A stretch of DNA of 64,000 bases, taken from contig NC_064762.1 in NCBI RefSeq assembly GCF_011397635.1, positions 26,703,617 to 26,767,616 on the forward strand, in the 5' to 3' direction. The notes beneath the pieces are model-generated. The model did not search any database, was not told the DNA's origin, and was given only the letters and a program-made list of their open reading frames with translations. This DNA is from Epinephelus fuscoguttatus (lineage: Eukaryota; Chordata; Actinopteri; Perciformes; Serranidae). A program made the translations under genes and the position numbers. Of the stretch, positions 53,480-64,000 are shown one piece after another (position 1 is the stretch's first letter; each line of letters opens with the position of its first letter).

Positions 53480-54080
53480 GAAACGCCTGCAACTGCCCCG
53501 CGCATGCGCACTGCGCCAGCGGCTTAGGTGGGAACGCAGTCTCGCGCAGCTTGCTGAGGCAACAGTCGGGGTTATAGCAACGGAAAAGCCCATCATCACA
53601 GACAACGGGACGGCTGTGAGAGGGGCAGTGTCGCACTTCAGTGAGTATTATTAACTCGTCTTTACTCAAAATGTCTTTCTTTACGTTTCAAATCAGTTAA
53701 TTTAACGGCTTGTTTCATTTACGCCCCACATAAATACTTGTGTCGTCCCGTGGCTGACAGTTATTCTAATGTGCGTGTGTGCCATCGCAAAGGCCTTCAG
53801 AGGAGGGGGACGGTAGGCTGAAACAAAAAGTCGCGTTTCAGTTACACTTAAGTGTATTTCGAGTTAGCTAATGTCGCTACGGTGAAATTAAACCAGGTGG
53901 AAAGTCTTTAAATTCAGCAACCAGCAGCCAGCGGCGACGGACGCTAGCAGTGTTAGCTGGGGGCTAGCAGCGTTACAGTGCAGTCACGCAGTGGCAGCAG
54001 TGCCTGTCGCACCGACCGCAGCTGTAACGTCAACTGTCAAAACACTCCGGTTGAGCCGTGAAACTGACCGTCACCGGGCT
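53480..54080 (+). promoter_or_regulatory. mapre3 CpG-rich promoter region
   Basis: The most CpG-dense stretch of the window, just upstream of mapre3. Contains GCGCATGCGCACTGCGC at 53500-53516, which fits the NRF-1 palindrome (GCGCATGCGC). A good donor (CTTCA|GTGAGT) at 53640/53641 could end a non-coding first exon. Transcription start not determined. Confidence 0.5.
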
Positions 54081-54949
54081 CTGGAGTTAGTCATTAACAC
54101 ACAAGGGGGGTTACATCTGTCATAACGTACTTTTATAACGGTTAGACCTCATTATATCTGATGAAGATAAGAATAAGCATCATAACGTGCAATAACTGTC
54201 AACCTAAGGCTATTTAGCTGGTGGTCAGAGTCCCTTTAAATGGTGATACAATCATGTTTGGACAGACTCTCTCAGATTCTCTATAACCAGTAAGGTAAAG
54301 GAAGCACACTTCAATATACTGCATAAATTTCATCAGTTACTTATGCTATATATTAAGATATTTATGCTATATGCACATTTTGGAAATCTGAAATAGATCA
54401 GTTGTAAACTAACTGAGCTAACTCAGTCGGGTGCAACGTTACCTTTAGATTTTTTAATACATATATATACAATCATTACAACTTTATGACATAATTTGCA
54501 ATATTATGGACATAATTACTGAACATTTTTGAATGAAACATATGCACTTACCTGTACTTGAAATTTGATATTGTATAACTTACATACACTCACCATGACA
54601 CAACTTGGGATATGAGTAACATTAGATCCTTATGTAGACCTTAATAATGTGTGTATTTTGTATTTTGGTGGATTCTATGTATCTACTTATTGATATTTTT
54701 ATGTTTGAACTCTTTATATATTGAATTTTTGCCTACTTTGCGCTGTAACTGCTGCACAAAAATTTCCTTGAAGATAAAAATACAGCTCTGTCTTATCTTA
54801 CATCATTTTATTTTTGTGTCTTCATACTAATAACACAGCTGTTTATGACTATTAACTGTCTTTGTCTGCTTGGAAACGACCATATTCATAAATGAAGACA
54901 TACAATGTGGCCAGATAATATGAAAAAAATCTAAACTGTTAAACAAAAA

Positions 54950-54982
<33 letters not shown>

Positions 54983-57031
54983 TGAAATTAATTCTTTATA
55001 ATGTCAAATATAATGTTAAATGTCAATAAATTGTAATCCTGGAGCTTTTTTTCTGTGTATATGTGCAGAAGTGTGTCTGTGATTTTCCCTGTTCTGCTTG
55101 TTTGATTTAGCAGCTTTACAATATGAATAGCCTACTGCAGTATGGCAGCAATACAAGAAGTATGTTAATGTTTTGACCCATCAGATTCTTCAATTTTTAT
55201 CAAACTTCATCACACACTTTATTTTGATAGCAATTGTTATCAACATGGTGACTCTTCAGTATATAGGTAGGGCCACAAAATGTTATTTAGACCTCATCTG
55301 CAATTAACAACTAACAGTTATTTTATTAATTGCCTCCTAGATTCATTGTTTTATCTATGAAATGTCACCATATTCAGTTTAATTCCACAGAAGTCTGTGG
55401 GGAAACTATTACAGACATTTACATCTGAGAAGCTATAAGTAGATCCTTTGTCATTTTCACTTTAGATATCTAGCATGTCATTGATTTGATTATCAAAATA
55501 GTTACCAGAACACTCTCTGTCAGTTAGCTAGTAGACTAACTGTTTCAGCTCCAGTTACAGGTGCACTGCAAATAACATACACAGGTGAATACAACTGCCA
55601 CATACCATAAAAGAGAAAAAAAAACAATGCCTGGTTAAGATGCTAAAAGCAGGTAAGAGTTTCCAAAAATACCTAAAACAACCTTAAAAAGAGTTCAGAT
55701 CCCTTAAAAATGGTCTTGAATAAACCAAAAATAATCAACACTGACAGTATCAAGCCAGATGTAACAGTTCAATAACAGCCATAGATGTTTGGATTTAATG
55801 CACCTATTTTTAAGGAAAGAGAAAGCGTTTAAGAATTACACGTTATTATTACGACAGACTTGTGTTTTAATCAGGAGCTAGATGCATATAAACAAGTGCT
55901 GTGCTGTGTTGAAGATCTGGAGAACCTTCTGGAAACGGGATCTGTCAGTTGGGAAAGTCCAGGTTTAGGGTTACACTCTTACATTCAGGTCTAGTCAATC
56001 ATCTTTTTATAAAATCACTGACACACCAAGCAGGTTTTGCATGTCTGTTAGACACTTTTCTTAAGATAAACTAATAATTATTTTAATTATAAATATATTT
56101 ATCAATTGTGTGGTCTTTAACAAACAAGAACATTCCCTTTAAAAGTTCCCAGAGTCCTCAGTGATGTCTTCAAACGTCTTGTCTTGTCTGAGCAACTGTG
56201 CAAAACCCAAAGAGATTAATTTCATTGTCATTTTAGAAACACAAGAGTAGGAAACATTTAGCAGCTGGAACAGCATATTTCTTTCTCATGTTTGTTTTGA
56301 CACTTGTTTGACCCTTACTCATAAGTATTTAACTAAAAAGTAAGCTAACAGTTAATAGCCAGTGGTTGTATTGTTGCTGGTACTCTGTTTAAATCTGTTA
56401 ATAATGGACTGTTTGTCTTCAACACATCTAAAAAGGTCTTCGTGAACAGATAGGTGTTTGTTCTTATCTGCACAGTTTGTCTCCTATGTGGACAAGACCG
56501 CCAGGGAGCACAATAGACTCTTAAATAAACCTTCAGTGACTAATTTGTAGTCTTAAATGAGTGAAAATAGATTTCAGCGCTAAAAGGAGACAGTGGTATA
56601 ACCTGCAGCTTCACCAGCCATAGCCAAATCAGCAGCATCTTCCTGGTGTGCCGTGTTCAGTTCACAGGAAATGCTTTGTTATTGTTGGATCTTTCCTTAT
56701 CTCAGTCTGCCATGTGATGAATCGCTGTTGTACAGTTTTTTTTATTCCTGCTGGATCCCTTTGCTGGTGATCTCAGCTGCCTTTATACACCATGATGAGT
56801 GACAGCGTGTTTGACCTGGGCTAAAGGGATTTACTGAAGCAGAGATTAGTGACCCAGTGAGTGAACTAGTGACTGACTGCTAGTTTATCTGTGGCGTTTC
56901 CCTCTGTGACCTTGTGGAGGAGCTCTTGAGCAGGACACTAAACTGTTTAGGCAGTTCAATAGAAGTGCAGGTGAAGAGGAAATAAAATTAGCATCACTAA
57001 TATCTCACATTTAACTGCTTTCTGTCTCCAG
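53641..57031 (+). other. probable mapre3 first intron
   Basis: Non-coding and AT-rich after the CpG island. Contains an (ATT)n run at ~54949-54979, a diverged GCTGCAACTAAC-family repeat at ~55291-55560, and related text at ~56135-56260 (GATGTCTTCAAACGTCTTGT). Otherwise nothing recognised. Confidence 0.45.
54949..54979 (+). repeat. (ATT)n trinucleotide repeat
   Basis: About ten ATT units. Confidence 0.95.
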
Positions 57032-57097
57032 GTCTTCTGTAAGGTGGTCCACCACAACCTGATTTGAACGGTTCACACCAACACACACCCAGCGCAG
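57032..57097 (+). other. mapre3: mapre3 non-coding 5' UTR exon
   Basis: 66 nt between a strong acceptor (TCTGTCTCCAG) and a strong donor (GCAG|GTGAGT), with no ATG in the joined leader. Lies between the CpG island and the first coding exon. Inferred from splice signals alone. Confidence 0.55.
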
Positions 57098-57708
57098 GTG
57101 AGTAAAGTGTGTGTTTGTTTTGGTATATGTTTTGGCCTTCCGGCAGATGATTCTCACCCTTTAGGCAGGACACCTTATTTAATAGGAGATCACTAGCACA
57201 ATTACTTAAGTGTCTTACATTTGCAAGATAATAATAGTGACATTTAACTTCAGTTTAATGTCGCTGCTCTGATCCTGCTACATTGATTTGAATGGGAATA
57301 TTTCCATCTTCAAAAAGAATGTTTATTAAAAGGTTTATTTTCTATAAATACTTTGTTTCCTGTCACAATTGAGCAATTCTTTAATAACTCTGTTACTGTT
57401 TTATCTTAATTTGTGGAAATATTTGTGTCACATGATCGCCACAGATTTAGTAATGTTACAGTACAGAATTATAAACTTTTTTCTTCCTGGCAGTGTCTCC
57501 TCTAATGCAGTTTTTTCCTTCTGCTCAGCCATCCTGACCTCTGAGCTTCCCTTACTTATCACATTTGGTGATGCAAAAGATGCAAAGCTACAAATTAAAG
57601 ATGGAGACATATGGGCTGCACAAATATGCCACAAAAAGAAGGACTGATTAAATAACAAACTGGAAAGAATTGACTCAAAACGTGTCATATTATAGTGAAG
57701 AACATTTT

Positions 57709-57891
57709 TTTTTTTTAGATATTTTTTGGGGCTTTTTAGCCTTTAATGGATAGGACAGAAAAGCGTGAAAGGGGGAGAGAGAGAGGGAGTGACATGCAGC
57801 AAAGGGCCACAGGCTGGAGTCGAACCCGGGCCGCTGCAGCAACAGCCTTGTACACGGGGTGCCTGCTCTACCACTAAGCCACCGGCGCCCC
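57709..57891 (-). mobile_element. tRNA-derived SINE with perfect 15-bp target duplication
   Basis: Minus strand. The head GGGGCGCCGGTGGCTTAGTGGTAGAGC includes a pol III box A (TGGCTTAGTGG) and a box B GGTTCGACTCC (57816-57826), then a tail ending in poly(A) (T-run at ~57705-57716 on +). AGTGAAGAACATTTT flanks both sides (57694-57708 and 57892-57906) without mismatch, the signature of LINE-driven retroposition. It lies in the mapre3 intron before the first coding exon, opposite to the gene. Confidence 0.92.
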
Positions 57892-58107
57892 AGTGAAGAA
57901 CATTTTAAACAATATATGCACATATTCTTGTTTATGTAGAGTAAAGTAGTTGTAAGTCGTTTCTACACTTTTTTTTATCTTAAGTTCACAACTAAAGCTG
58001 CATAGATAATTAAACTGTTAACTATAAGTATCCATCAGCCTTCAGAATTCTATCATTCAGCTGTTTCATGTAATGTGTTTGTTTGTTTTTGTGTGTGTGC
58101 AAAGCAG

Positions 58108-58232
58108 GAGGATGGCGGTGAATGTCTACTCCACCTCTATGACCATAGAGAACCTGAGTCGCCATGACATGTTGGCATGGGTCAACGACTCTCTGCAGCT
58201 CACGTACACAAAGATCGAGCAACTCTGTTCTG
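58108..58232 (+). CDS. mapre3: mapre3 first coding exon (ATG 58112)
   Basis: Acceptor AAAGCAG, four UTR bases, then ATG (GAGGATGGCG, good context). Encodes [40 protein letters not shown]. Donor TCTG|GTAAAA. Confidence 0.96.
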
Positions 58233-58477
58233 GTAAAAAGACACATTTTTTTATGTCAACCTTGTGATTAAATTCAATGTGTATATCTAGCTCTGAAAGT
58301 AAATATGTGGGGTTTTTTTTTCATAGGTGCTGCGTACTGTCAGTTCATGGACATGCTGTTTCCAGGGTGCATATTAATGAAGAAAGTCAAATTCAATGCT
58401 AAACTGGAACATGAATACATCCATAACTTCAAGGTCTTACAGGCGTCATTCAAGAGAATGAATGTGGACAAGGTGAG

Positions 58478-58526
<49 letters not shown>

Positions 58527-59911
58527 AAACACACTCATAAACATGCACACATGCAGACCAGATTCGATTTGTCCCCCTGGGTTAACAGAGTTGTTGACAT
58601 ATGAAAGGTGACATAAAATACATCAAGGAAAGATCGTTATTGATCTTTCTTTACACTGAAGCTCTCTTGTCAAAGACACCCCTGACAGCACATACTGCAT
58701 ACTGGAGTTGTGGAGCAATACTGGATCAATTCTGTTGCCTTTAATAAAGTTAAAATTATATTATCTTATGTTAATTATTTTTTTAGGTATGCCTGCCTTT
58801 ATTTTGACAGTAATAAGGGGAGTTGTAGGAGGTGTCACATGCAGCAACAGTCACTTAAACAGGAGATGTGATTACATGGTCAGCATCTTAAACATGGCCA
58901 CTGGGGCACCCCAAAATAATAGTATAATAATCGATGATAATAGCAATTACTTTATCTATATAGCACCTTTAAAACAGTTGACAAAGGGCTTTGATAAACA
59001 AGTCAAAGCGGAAGCAAGAGACCCCAGAAGCAATATAACAAGAGAAGACACAAAAACAAATTAAAGACAAGACAGATGATTACCAGAAATAAAGATAAAA
59101 ACAATAAAAACATATCAGTTCAAGTCAATACAATAAAAAGAATAAAATCAATAAACACAAAATAATAAGAAGAACAATAGGGGTAATCAAGAGAGAATTA
59201 AAAGGTAAATAAAATGATGACATCACATAAAAACAATTTTTTAAAAAAAGGGTTTTAAGAAGGGTTTTAAAAGAGGTCACTGATTCTGCAAGCCTCATTT
59301 CTTAAGCCGAGTGGCCCCTGATGGCAAAAGCACGGTCACCTTTAGATTTGAGCCTCATCTTTATAACGCCAGAAGGGCACCGTCTGTGGATCTAAGGCTG
59401 CGAACTGACTTATATGGGGTCAACATTTCCACCATCGAGCTGGGGGGTCTGACCCAGATGTGCTGCCAGGATTGGGGGGATGTCATCTGTTAAAACAAGT
59501 GAGAAGGCAAGCTGCTGTGTTCTAAATTATGATAAAGAAGAACTATTTATCATGTTATCCCCAACTTTCATCATTGGATTTTGTAATTTCATACAGTGAC
59601 ATTTTGATCACAGTAGTGTTTTTCAGGTATTAGTATTTGTTTTAGATCCATACGCAGGTCTTTTTGCTGTTTACAAAACCAATATCCAGACGATATCGAC
59701 CCCTCAGCTCATCTCTCTCTCCATCTTCTGCTGTGTCTCCCTCAGATCATCCCCGTAGAGAGGCTGGTGAAGGGGAAGTTCCAGGACAACTTTGAGTTCC
59801 TCCAGTGGTTTAAGAAGTTTTTCGACGCCAACTATGACGGGAAAGAATACGACCCTCTGATGTCACGGCAGGGCCAGGAGGGAACGCCGCCTCCACCTAA
59901 CCCAGGTACAA

Positions 59912-59949
<38 letters not shown>

Positions 59950-62900
59950 TTCGTCACCATCAGCTGTGTGTGAACTCAAAGGCTTCATTTCATTGCTCTC
60001 ACCTCTTCATGCAAACACATCCTCACCTCTAACCCAGGTGAACCCATTGTCCACAAACCTAAAAGACCCTCTCGTTCAGGTAACACCCCCTGCATTGAGC
60101 GTGTGTGTGTGTGTGTGTCAAGCTTGCAGAGTTTCTTACCTTCATTCAAACTGTGTTACTTTGTTTATGGATTTGTTTATTGTATCTGGGTCAAAATCTA
60201 CACTACACAAACATTGCTAGCAATGATGGGAAGCAAATGTTTTGCAGTAAACGGGCTGCAACCTGGTAAAGGTGGCTAAAATACCTTTTTGACGTCCACA
60301 CAGAACATTGCTTAGCTTCTGTGGACATACTCCTTCCTGCTTATCCAAACTGGGAGTGTGCTGACAGACATGTACTGTCTGGAATACACTGACTATGAAT
60401 GAGTAACCCATACAACACCACTTCAAAAAATCCAAAGCATCCCTTTAAGATAACAAAACAAAGCACACTACAAAGTCATCCTAATAAGGCTGAATCTTTG
60501 CGTGGTTGTGCATGTTTGTGTGTTATCTTTTGTACTTTTATCTTTGTGAAAAAAAATCACTTTTTGTAAAGGCCTTGATGCAGAGGACGTTTTTGCTGAG
60601 CAAGGACAATTTTGCCTGTCCTCATTTTTTGTAGGGGCTTGTCGACATTTAGGACCCTAGGCTTTAAGGTTTTAAGCTCAGAATTCGGATCAGGTTAGGG
60701 TAAGAGTTTGGGTTATTTTAAGTTTCCACTTGCAGTGAAAGCAGGAGGTCAGCAGCACAACAACAATAGCTGTAAGTTTTTTTCTCATCGTCTGCACTGC
60801 ATCTGTTCAGCCAAGATACTTCTGTGTATTCAGAAGTGTCTGACAGAGCTTGCAGCCAAATATGCAGTTGTGTACTTAGTAAGAGAGACCCAAAGCATTC
60901 TCATTTACGCATATATAGTGCAAGTAAAGCATGAGCTATTACAAACCCAGTGTAGACAGCTGCATTGGTTAAAATGAAGCAAATCTGTTACCTCAGACAG
61001 ACTAACGGCTGACTGAAAAGCCTGATGCAGCCTAAACACCCATCCAAACGAGTGCGGATGTAAACGCGTGTGTGTTTGTGTCCCTCAGGCCCCATGAGAA
61101 CATCTCCCACAGCACCCAAGACTGTTCCCACCCCCCAGAGGCAGATCAACGTAGCAGCAGCCCGCAGGACCACTCCCATGACCCGCAATGGAGGAGACGC
61201 TGAGCTCATAGAGCTCAACCAGCAGGTACCAACTGCTATGATCTGTTAGGCCATTTTTAGTTTCAGACCAAGACACCTCACCAAGGTTCCAGGTTACCAG
61301 CTTCTCTGTACAGGTCTCACATTAAATTGCATGACTGATAGTACCCTCCAGTGTTCATGAGGTTTCTCAAAATTGCACCACGACACTCGTTTCACGCTAA
61401 GAGCCTTTTGTAGCACAAGCAGCATCATATTGAGAATACCAAATGGGTCTCAGTAGGCCCAGCACTGCTCTGTCATAATGAAATAACAAGACAAGGTCAC
61501 TTTGCCCGGTCTGTCAGAACTGGCTTAAGATATTCTCACATTGTTACGGGCTGTTGATTATTTCAAGTCTGGTAACTAAATGATATATTAAGTAGCTTAT
61601 CAACAATTAAGAAATCTGAGTGCTTTTAAAGCTTTATTTGATGCTGCAATACAACACTCGCCCTTCCAAAGACACTTTTTACCTGATGTTTGTCCTCAAA
61701 TCAACTTTGTATCGCTATTTCTATTCTCCCTAATTTCTTTTTTATGTATCTTAATTACAGTAACCCTTGTGCTGTTTATCTGTTTTTGGTATATATTTAT
61801 CCCATACTCACACGCTGCTTGACCTGCCTCTCTCTGCTTATAGCTGCTGGACATGAAGCTGACCGTAGACGGACTGGAGAAGGAGAGGGACTTCTACTTC
61901 GGAAAGCTGAGAGACATTGAGCTCATCTGCCAGGAAAGTGAAAGTGAAAACCCAATCCTCAGCAAAATCATAGATGTACTGTACGCTACAGAGGTAAGCA
62001 CAGTCAAATCACACAAATGGAGCACATGCATGCACAGAGTGTGTGTACTTGTCATTGTTGTCATCACTTACTCATTAGTGTGCGCTGGAAAATACATTGA
62101 AACATATTTCATAGTCACTTACGAAAAGTAGTAACACTCTTCACACCAGTAAGATGATGAGTTACTGTACTTCACAGTACATTCAACCTGAACCCAATAC
62201 CAGATTCATACCATAATCAATACATTTATGTAGACAAGAAATCAGGTTGCACAGGTAATCTGAGAACACGTTTCCAAATTCAGGAAGAGAGTTCAGTGTG
62301 GCAAACAAACTTATTTATACTTCTAGAGGCAACTTATTCCACCGTATTCCTAGCCTTCATGATACCTTTTGTGAGTTATTACTCTTTCCTATTACTCTTA
62401 CTCTTTCCTGGAGTGATTGTAAATTAAAACATTAGGAACACACCACCTCTTATACCTCAGACGGGACAACATGAACATACCTCTGCCATCTCTCTCAGCC
62501 TTCTTACAGCACTGGTTATCTTGCTTTTTAACCAAGCTTGTTTGTAATTAGCTTGCCTTGTTCTGGTAACATATTGTCAAATTTAACAGAGCCCGAGTGA
62601 GCTTATGTTAAACATCTACTTCTAAAAGATGATTGTTATTTCTTACGACTCATAAACAGACACTAACACATTTGGCAACATTTAACATAATTCATTATCA
62701 GTTTAAGCGCCATGTAAAGTGAATAAACGTGATGTTGCACAGCTAATCCCTGCTGGTCTGCCTTAATGAGAGTTTACACATTTTTACAGCTGCTGAATTA
62801 ATGAAGCGGAGTTCTTCTGAGTGGAACATAATGCTGAATTTAGCAGCAGACCTCAGTAATATCAGTAATATATATGTAGTAGAATAAATAATTTAAGGCA

Positions 62901-63563
62901 TTCATTTCATATGATATAAAAGAAGTGCCACAATTCAGTAATACATTTTCAGCCTAGATGACTCAACACATAACTCAAGGTGTGGTGCTGAGATAAAATT
63001 GTGACAGGTACATTTCTACTGTTGGTTGAGAATGAAGTCAGACAGGGAAAGGAGGCTGGAGGCATTATGTTTTCTGTGTTGTCTATCCAAATATACATCC
63101 CAGTCTCAAGAATGCCTCGAGGGATTTTTTTCAAATTTGGCACAAACATTCACTTGGACTCAAAAATTAAGTGATTAGAATTTGGTGGTCAAAGGTCAAG
63201 ATCACAGTGACCTCATAAAACATATTTGTTCTGGGCGCATGGTTATTAGTACAGTGGCAGACAGTGAAACAGGTACCAGAGCTTTGCGAAGCATTTTATA
63301 AAACAGACAAACAGAAATTTTATCATCGTGAAACATACTTCAAAGTCACCAGAAACAACATAAAACTCACAAAAGTCATCTCCACTGTTCCGACAATTGC
63401 CAGCTCAGGTTTAAGATGCTCAAAATCCTCAAAAAAAACCCAAATGTTATGATTTCTCATGCTGATACACACTGACCTCAGCCTTCTCTTGCAGGAAGGG
63501 TTCGCACCTCCAGATGAGGATGAAATTGACGAAGGGGCACATGGAGACCAGGAGGAGTTCTGA
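58112..63563 (+). CDS. mapre3: microtubule-associated protein RP/EB family member 3 (EB3; 7 coding exons)
   Basis: End-binding protein that tracks growing microtubule plus ends and recruits CAP-Gly and SxIP partners. Exons: 58112-58232, 58327-58472, 59746-59905, 60038-60079 (cassette), 61089-61225, 61844-61993, 63495-63563: 274 residues plus TGA, or 260 without the cassette; human EB3 has 281. Residues ~14-116 form the calponin-homology domain ([48 protein letters not shown]). A Pro/Thr/Arg linker follows (~140-190), then the EB-homology coiled coil ([25 protein letters not shown]) and the acidic tail. [19 protein letters not shown] and [12 protein letters not shown] favour EB3 over EB1, as do dnmt3a and dpysl5 as neighbours. 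The protein ends EEF rather than EEY. Confidence 0.96.
58327..58472 (+). CDS. mapre3: mapre3 exon 2 (coding, CH domain)
   Basis: Encodes [48 protein letters not shown]. Core of the calponin-homology fold. The donor AAG|GTGAGA is followed by (CA)n at 58479. Confidence 0.97.
58479..58520 (+). repeat. (CA)n microsatellite at mapre3 donor
   Basis: About 20 CA units starting 7 nt after the exon ending 58472. Confidence 0.96.
58890..59490 (+). repeat. retroposon-like dispersed repeat
   Basis: Holds TTTATCTATATAGCACCTTT and AAACAGTTGACAAAGGGCTT, a phrase typical of a widespread fish repeat (ATTTATATAGCACCTTTAAA...AAGTGCTTT). Downstream, ~59300-59470 (CGAGTGGCCCCTGATGGCAA, CACGGTCACCTTTAGATTTG) looks like part of the same unit. 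Non-coding; edges uncertain. Confidence 0.5.
59746..59905 (+). CDS. mapre3: mapre3 exon 3 (coding, end of CH domain)
   Basis: Encodes [53 protein letters not shown]. Acceptor CCCTCAG, donor CCAG|GTACAA followed by (CA)n. Confidence 0.97.
59911..59942 (+). repeat. (CA)n microsatellite at mapre3 donor
   Basis: About 15 CA units starting 6 nt into the intron after exon 3. Confidence 0.95.
60038..60079 (+). CDS. mapre3: mapre3 cassette micro-exon (42 nt, inferred)
   Basis: Between CTCTAACCCAG and TCAG|GTAACA. Adds [14 protein letters not shown] to the linker without changing frame (phase 1 at both ends). It matches in place and character the human EB3 segment GDQIFNKSKK, which is absent from a short human isoform. 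Too short to show as a frame. Could be skipped in some transcripts. Confidence 0.7.
61089..61225 (+). CDS. mapre3: mapre3 exon 5 (coding, linker)
   Basis: Encodes [45 protein letters not shown]. Basic Ser/Thr/Pro linker and the start of the coiled coil. Acceptor TCCCTCAG, donor CAG|GTACCA. Confidence 0.96.
61844..61993 (+). CDS. mapre3: mapre3 exon 6 (coding, EB-homology domain)
   Basis: Encodes [50 protein letters not shown]. Dimer coiled coil and four-helix bundle that form the SxIP-binding pocket in this family. Acceptor CTTATAG, donor GAG|GTAAGC. Confidence 0.97.
61994..63494 (+). other. last mapre3 intron
   Basis: 1.5 kb, AT-rich, with no recognised repeat or frame except CAAATTTGGCACAAACATTC / CACTTGGACTC (~63133-63162) and TGACCTCATAAAACATATTT, text that recurs in fish repeats. 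Confidence 0.4.
63495..63563 (+). CDS. mapre3: mapre3 last coding exon
   Basis: Encodes [25 protein letters not shown] at 63561-63563. The acidic tail ends EEF. Acceptor CTTGCAG. Confidence 0.96.
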   Translation, partial: EGFAPPDEDEIDEGAHGDQEEF

Positions 63564-64000
63564 ACTCTTTTCCCTCTCTTTGTCATCCTCCCCTCACCTC
63601 TCACCCTTTAAGCTACCTGATAATTACTGTCACAATACCCCTCTTTCCCCCTTTATTTTATTTTTTACAACCTTCCCTTACTACCCCCATCTTGTCTGCG
63701 GCTGTCCATATCCATGACGACTTTGTTGCACAGCCTCGCTTCCCAAACTCTTACTAGCAAAGGACACTTAACCCAGACCTGTCTGGACTAGAGCCCAGCA
63801 GCCTGGCTTGGTTTACTGGACGTATTCTGACCTGTTACCCGAGGAGACAGCTCCACTGCGGGGCTGGTTTAGCCTGCTAGAATGGTTTATGGTTAATAGC
63901 AATGAGATTACAGGGATCCCGCACTGACAGTCGGAAGCCAACAGTGCTATCTGTCTGTCTCTAAGAGGCATGTCACTTTCTCTCACCATGCACTTTGATT
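63564..64000 (+). other. mapre3: mapre3 3' UTR, start
   Basis: Pyrimidine-rich sequence right after the stop codon. No AATAAA before the window edge, so the transcript continues beyond it. Confidence 0.7.

Noticed and set aside
53304..53669. 121-codon minus-strand frame over the mapre3 CpG island
   Set aside because: It crosses the edge of a repeat with CAGGGGCGTA ends and a CpG-rich promoter, matches no family I know, and has no splice or start context. Possibly a chance frame.
57816..57891. Possible tRNA gene on the minus strand
   Set aside because: Box A and box B are present, but there is no full cloverleaf. A SINE tail, poly(A) and a target duplication show it is a retroposon.
57690..57923. 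77-codon minus-strand frame
   Set aside because: Chance frame through the tRNA-derived SINE.

Overview
The window is vertebrate, and almost certainly teleost fish, nuclear DNA. Three genes are split into short GT-AG exons separated by AT-rich introns full of CA/TG microsatellites. The DNA transposons and SINE/MITE families I can recognise are ones familiar from ray-finned fish. No prokaryotic gene, operon, CRISPR array or rRNA gene is present.

Layout, all on the + strand. (1) 313-14047: the 3' part of a de novo DNA methyltransferase gene of the dnmt3a type. Thirteen exons encode 483 complete codons: linker, ADD zinc-finger domain and complete C-terminal methyltransferase domain. The PWWP-containing 5' half lies left of the window. 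(2) About 26.1-49.04 kb: dpysl5 (CRMP5), with a non-coding first exon under a CCAAT-containing GC-rich promoter, a ~10.6 kb first intron, then 13 coding exons giving 563 residues. (3) About 53.5-64 kb: mapre3 (EB3), with a CpG-rich promoter, a non-coding exon at 57032-57097 and seven coding exons giving 274 residues (260 if a 42-nt cassette exon is skipped). Its 3' UTR runs off the right edge. All splice junctions keep frame and follow GT-AG. In mammals DNMT3A, DPYSL5 and MAPRE3 lie in the same band (human 2p23.3), so the order is conserved synteny, here with no other gene visible between them. The proteins do not form one pathway: one methylates CpG DNA in the nucleus, while the other two act on the neuronal microtubule cytoskeleton.

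Introns and intergenic DNA hold many mobile elements: a decayed antisense reverse-transcriptase element (1.3-3.9 kb); a long-inverted-repeat TTAA element carrying a P2X7-C-terminus-like Cys-rich reading frame (7.8-9.0 kb); two Tc1-type elements rebuilt as head-to-head foldbacks (10.05-10.74 and 22.08-23.27 kb); a hAT-like MITE with a perfect 8-bp target duplication (20.57-20.90 kb); a PIF/Harbinger remnant (30.5-31.2 kb); a MITE containing a perfect 34-bp-arm palindrome (42.94-43.52 kb); a tRNA-derived SINE with a perfect 15-bp target duplication (57.7-57.9 kb); and several copies of two dispersed families.

I see no wholly new biological system. The points most worth checking are the P2X7-like element, lineage changes in the tails of dpysl5 and mapre3, and a consistent placement of TG repeats before acceptors and CA repeats after donors. 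Family assignments rest on recognising motifs by eye, without database searches.
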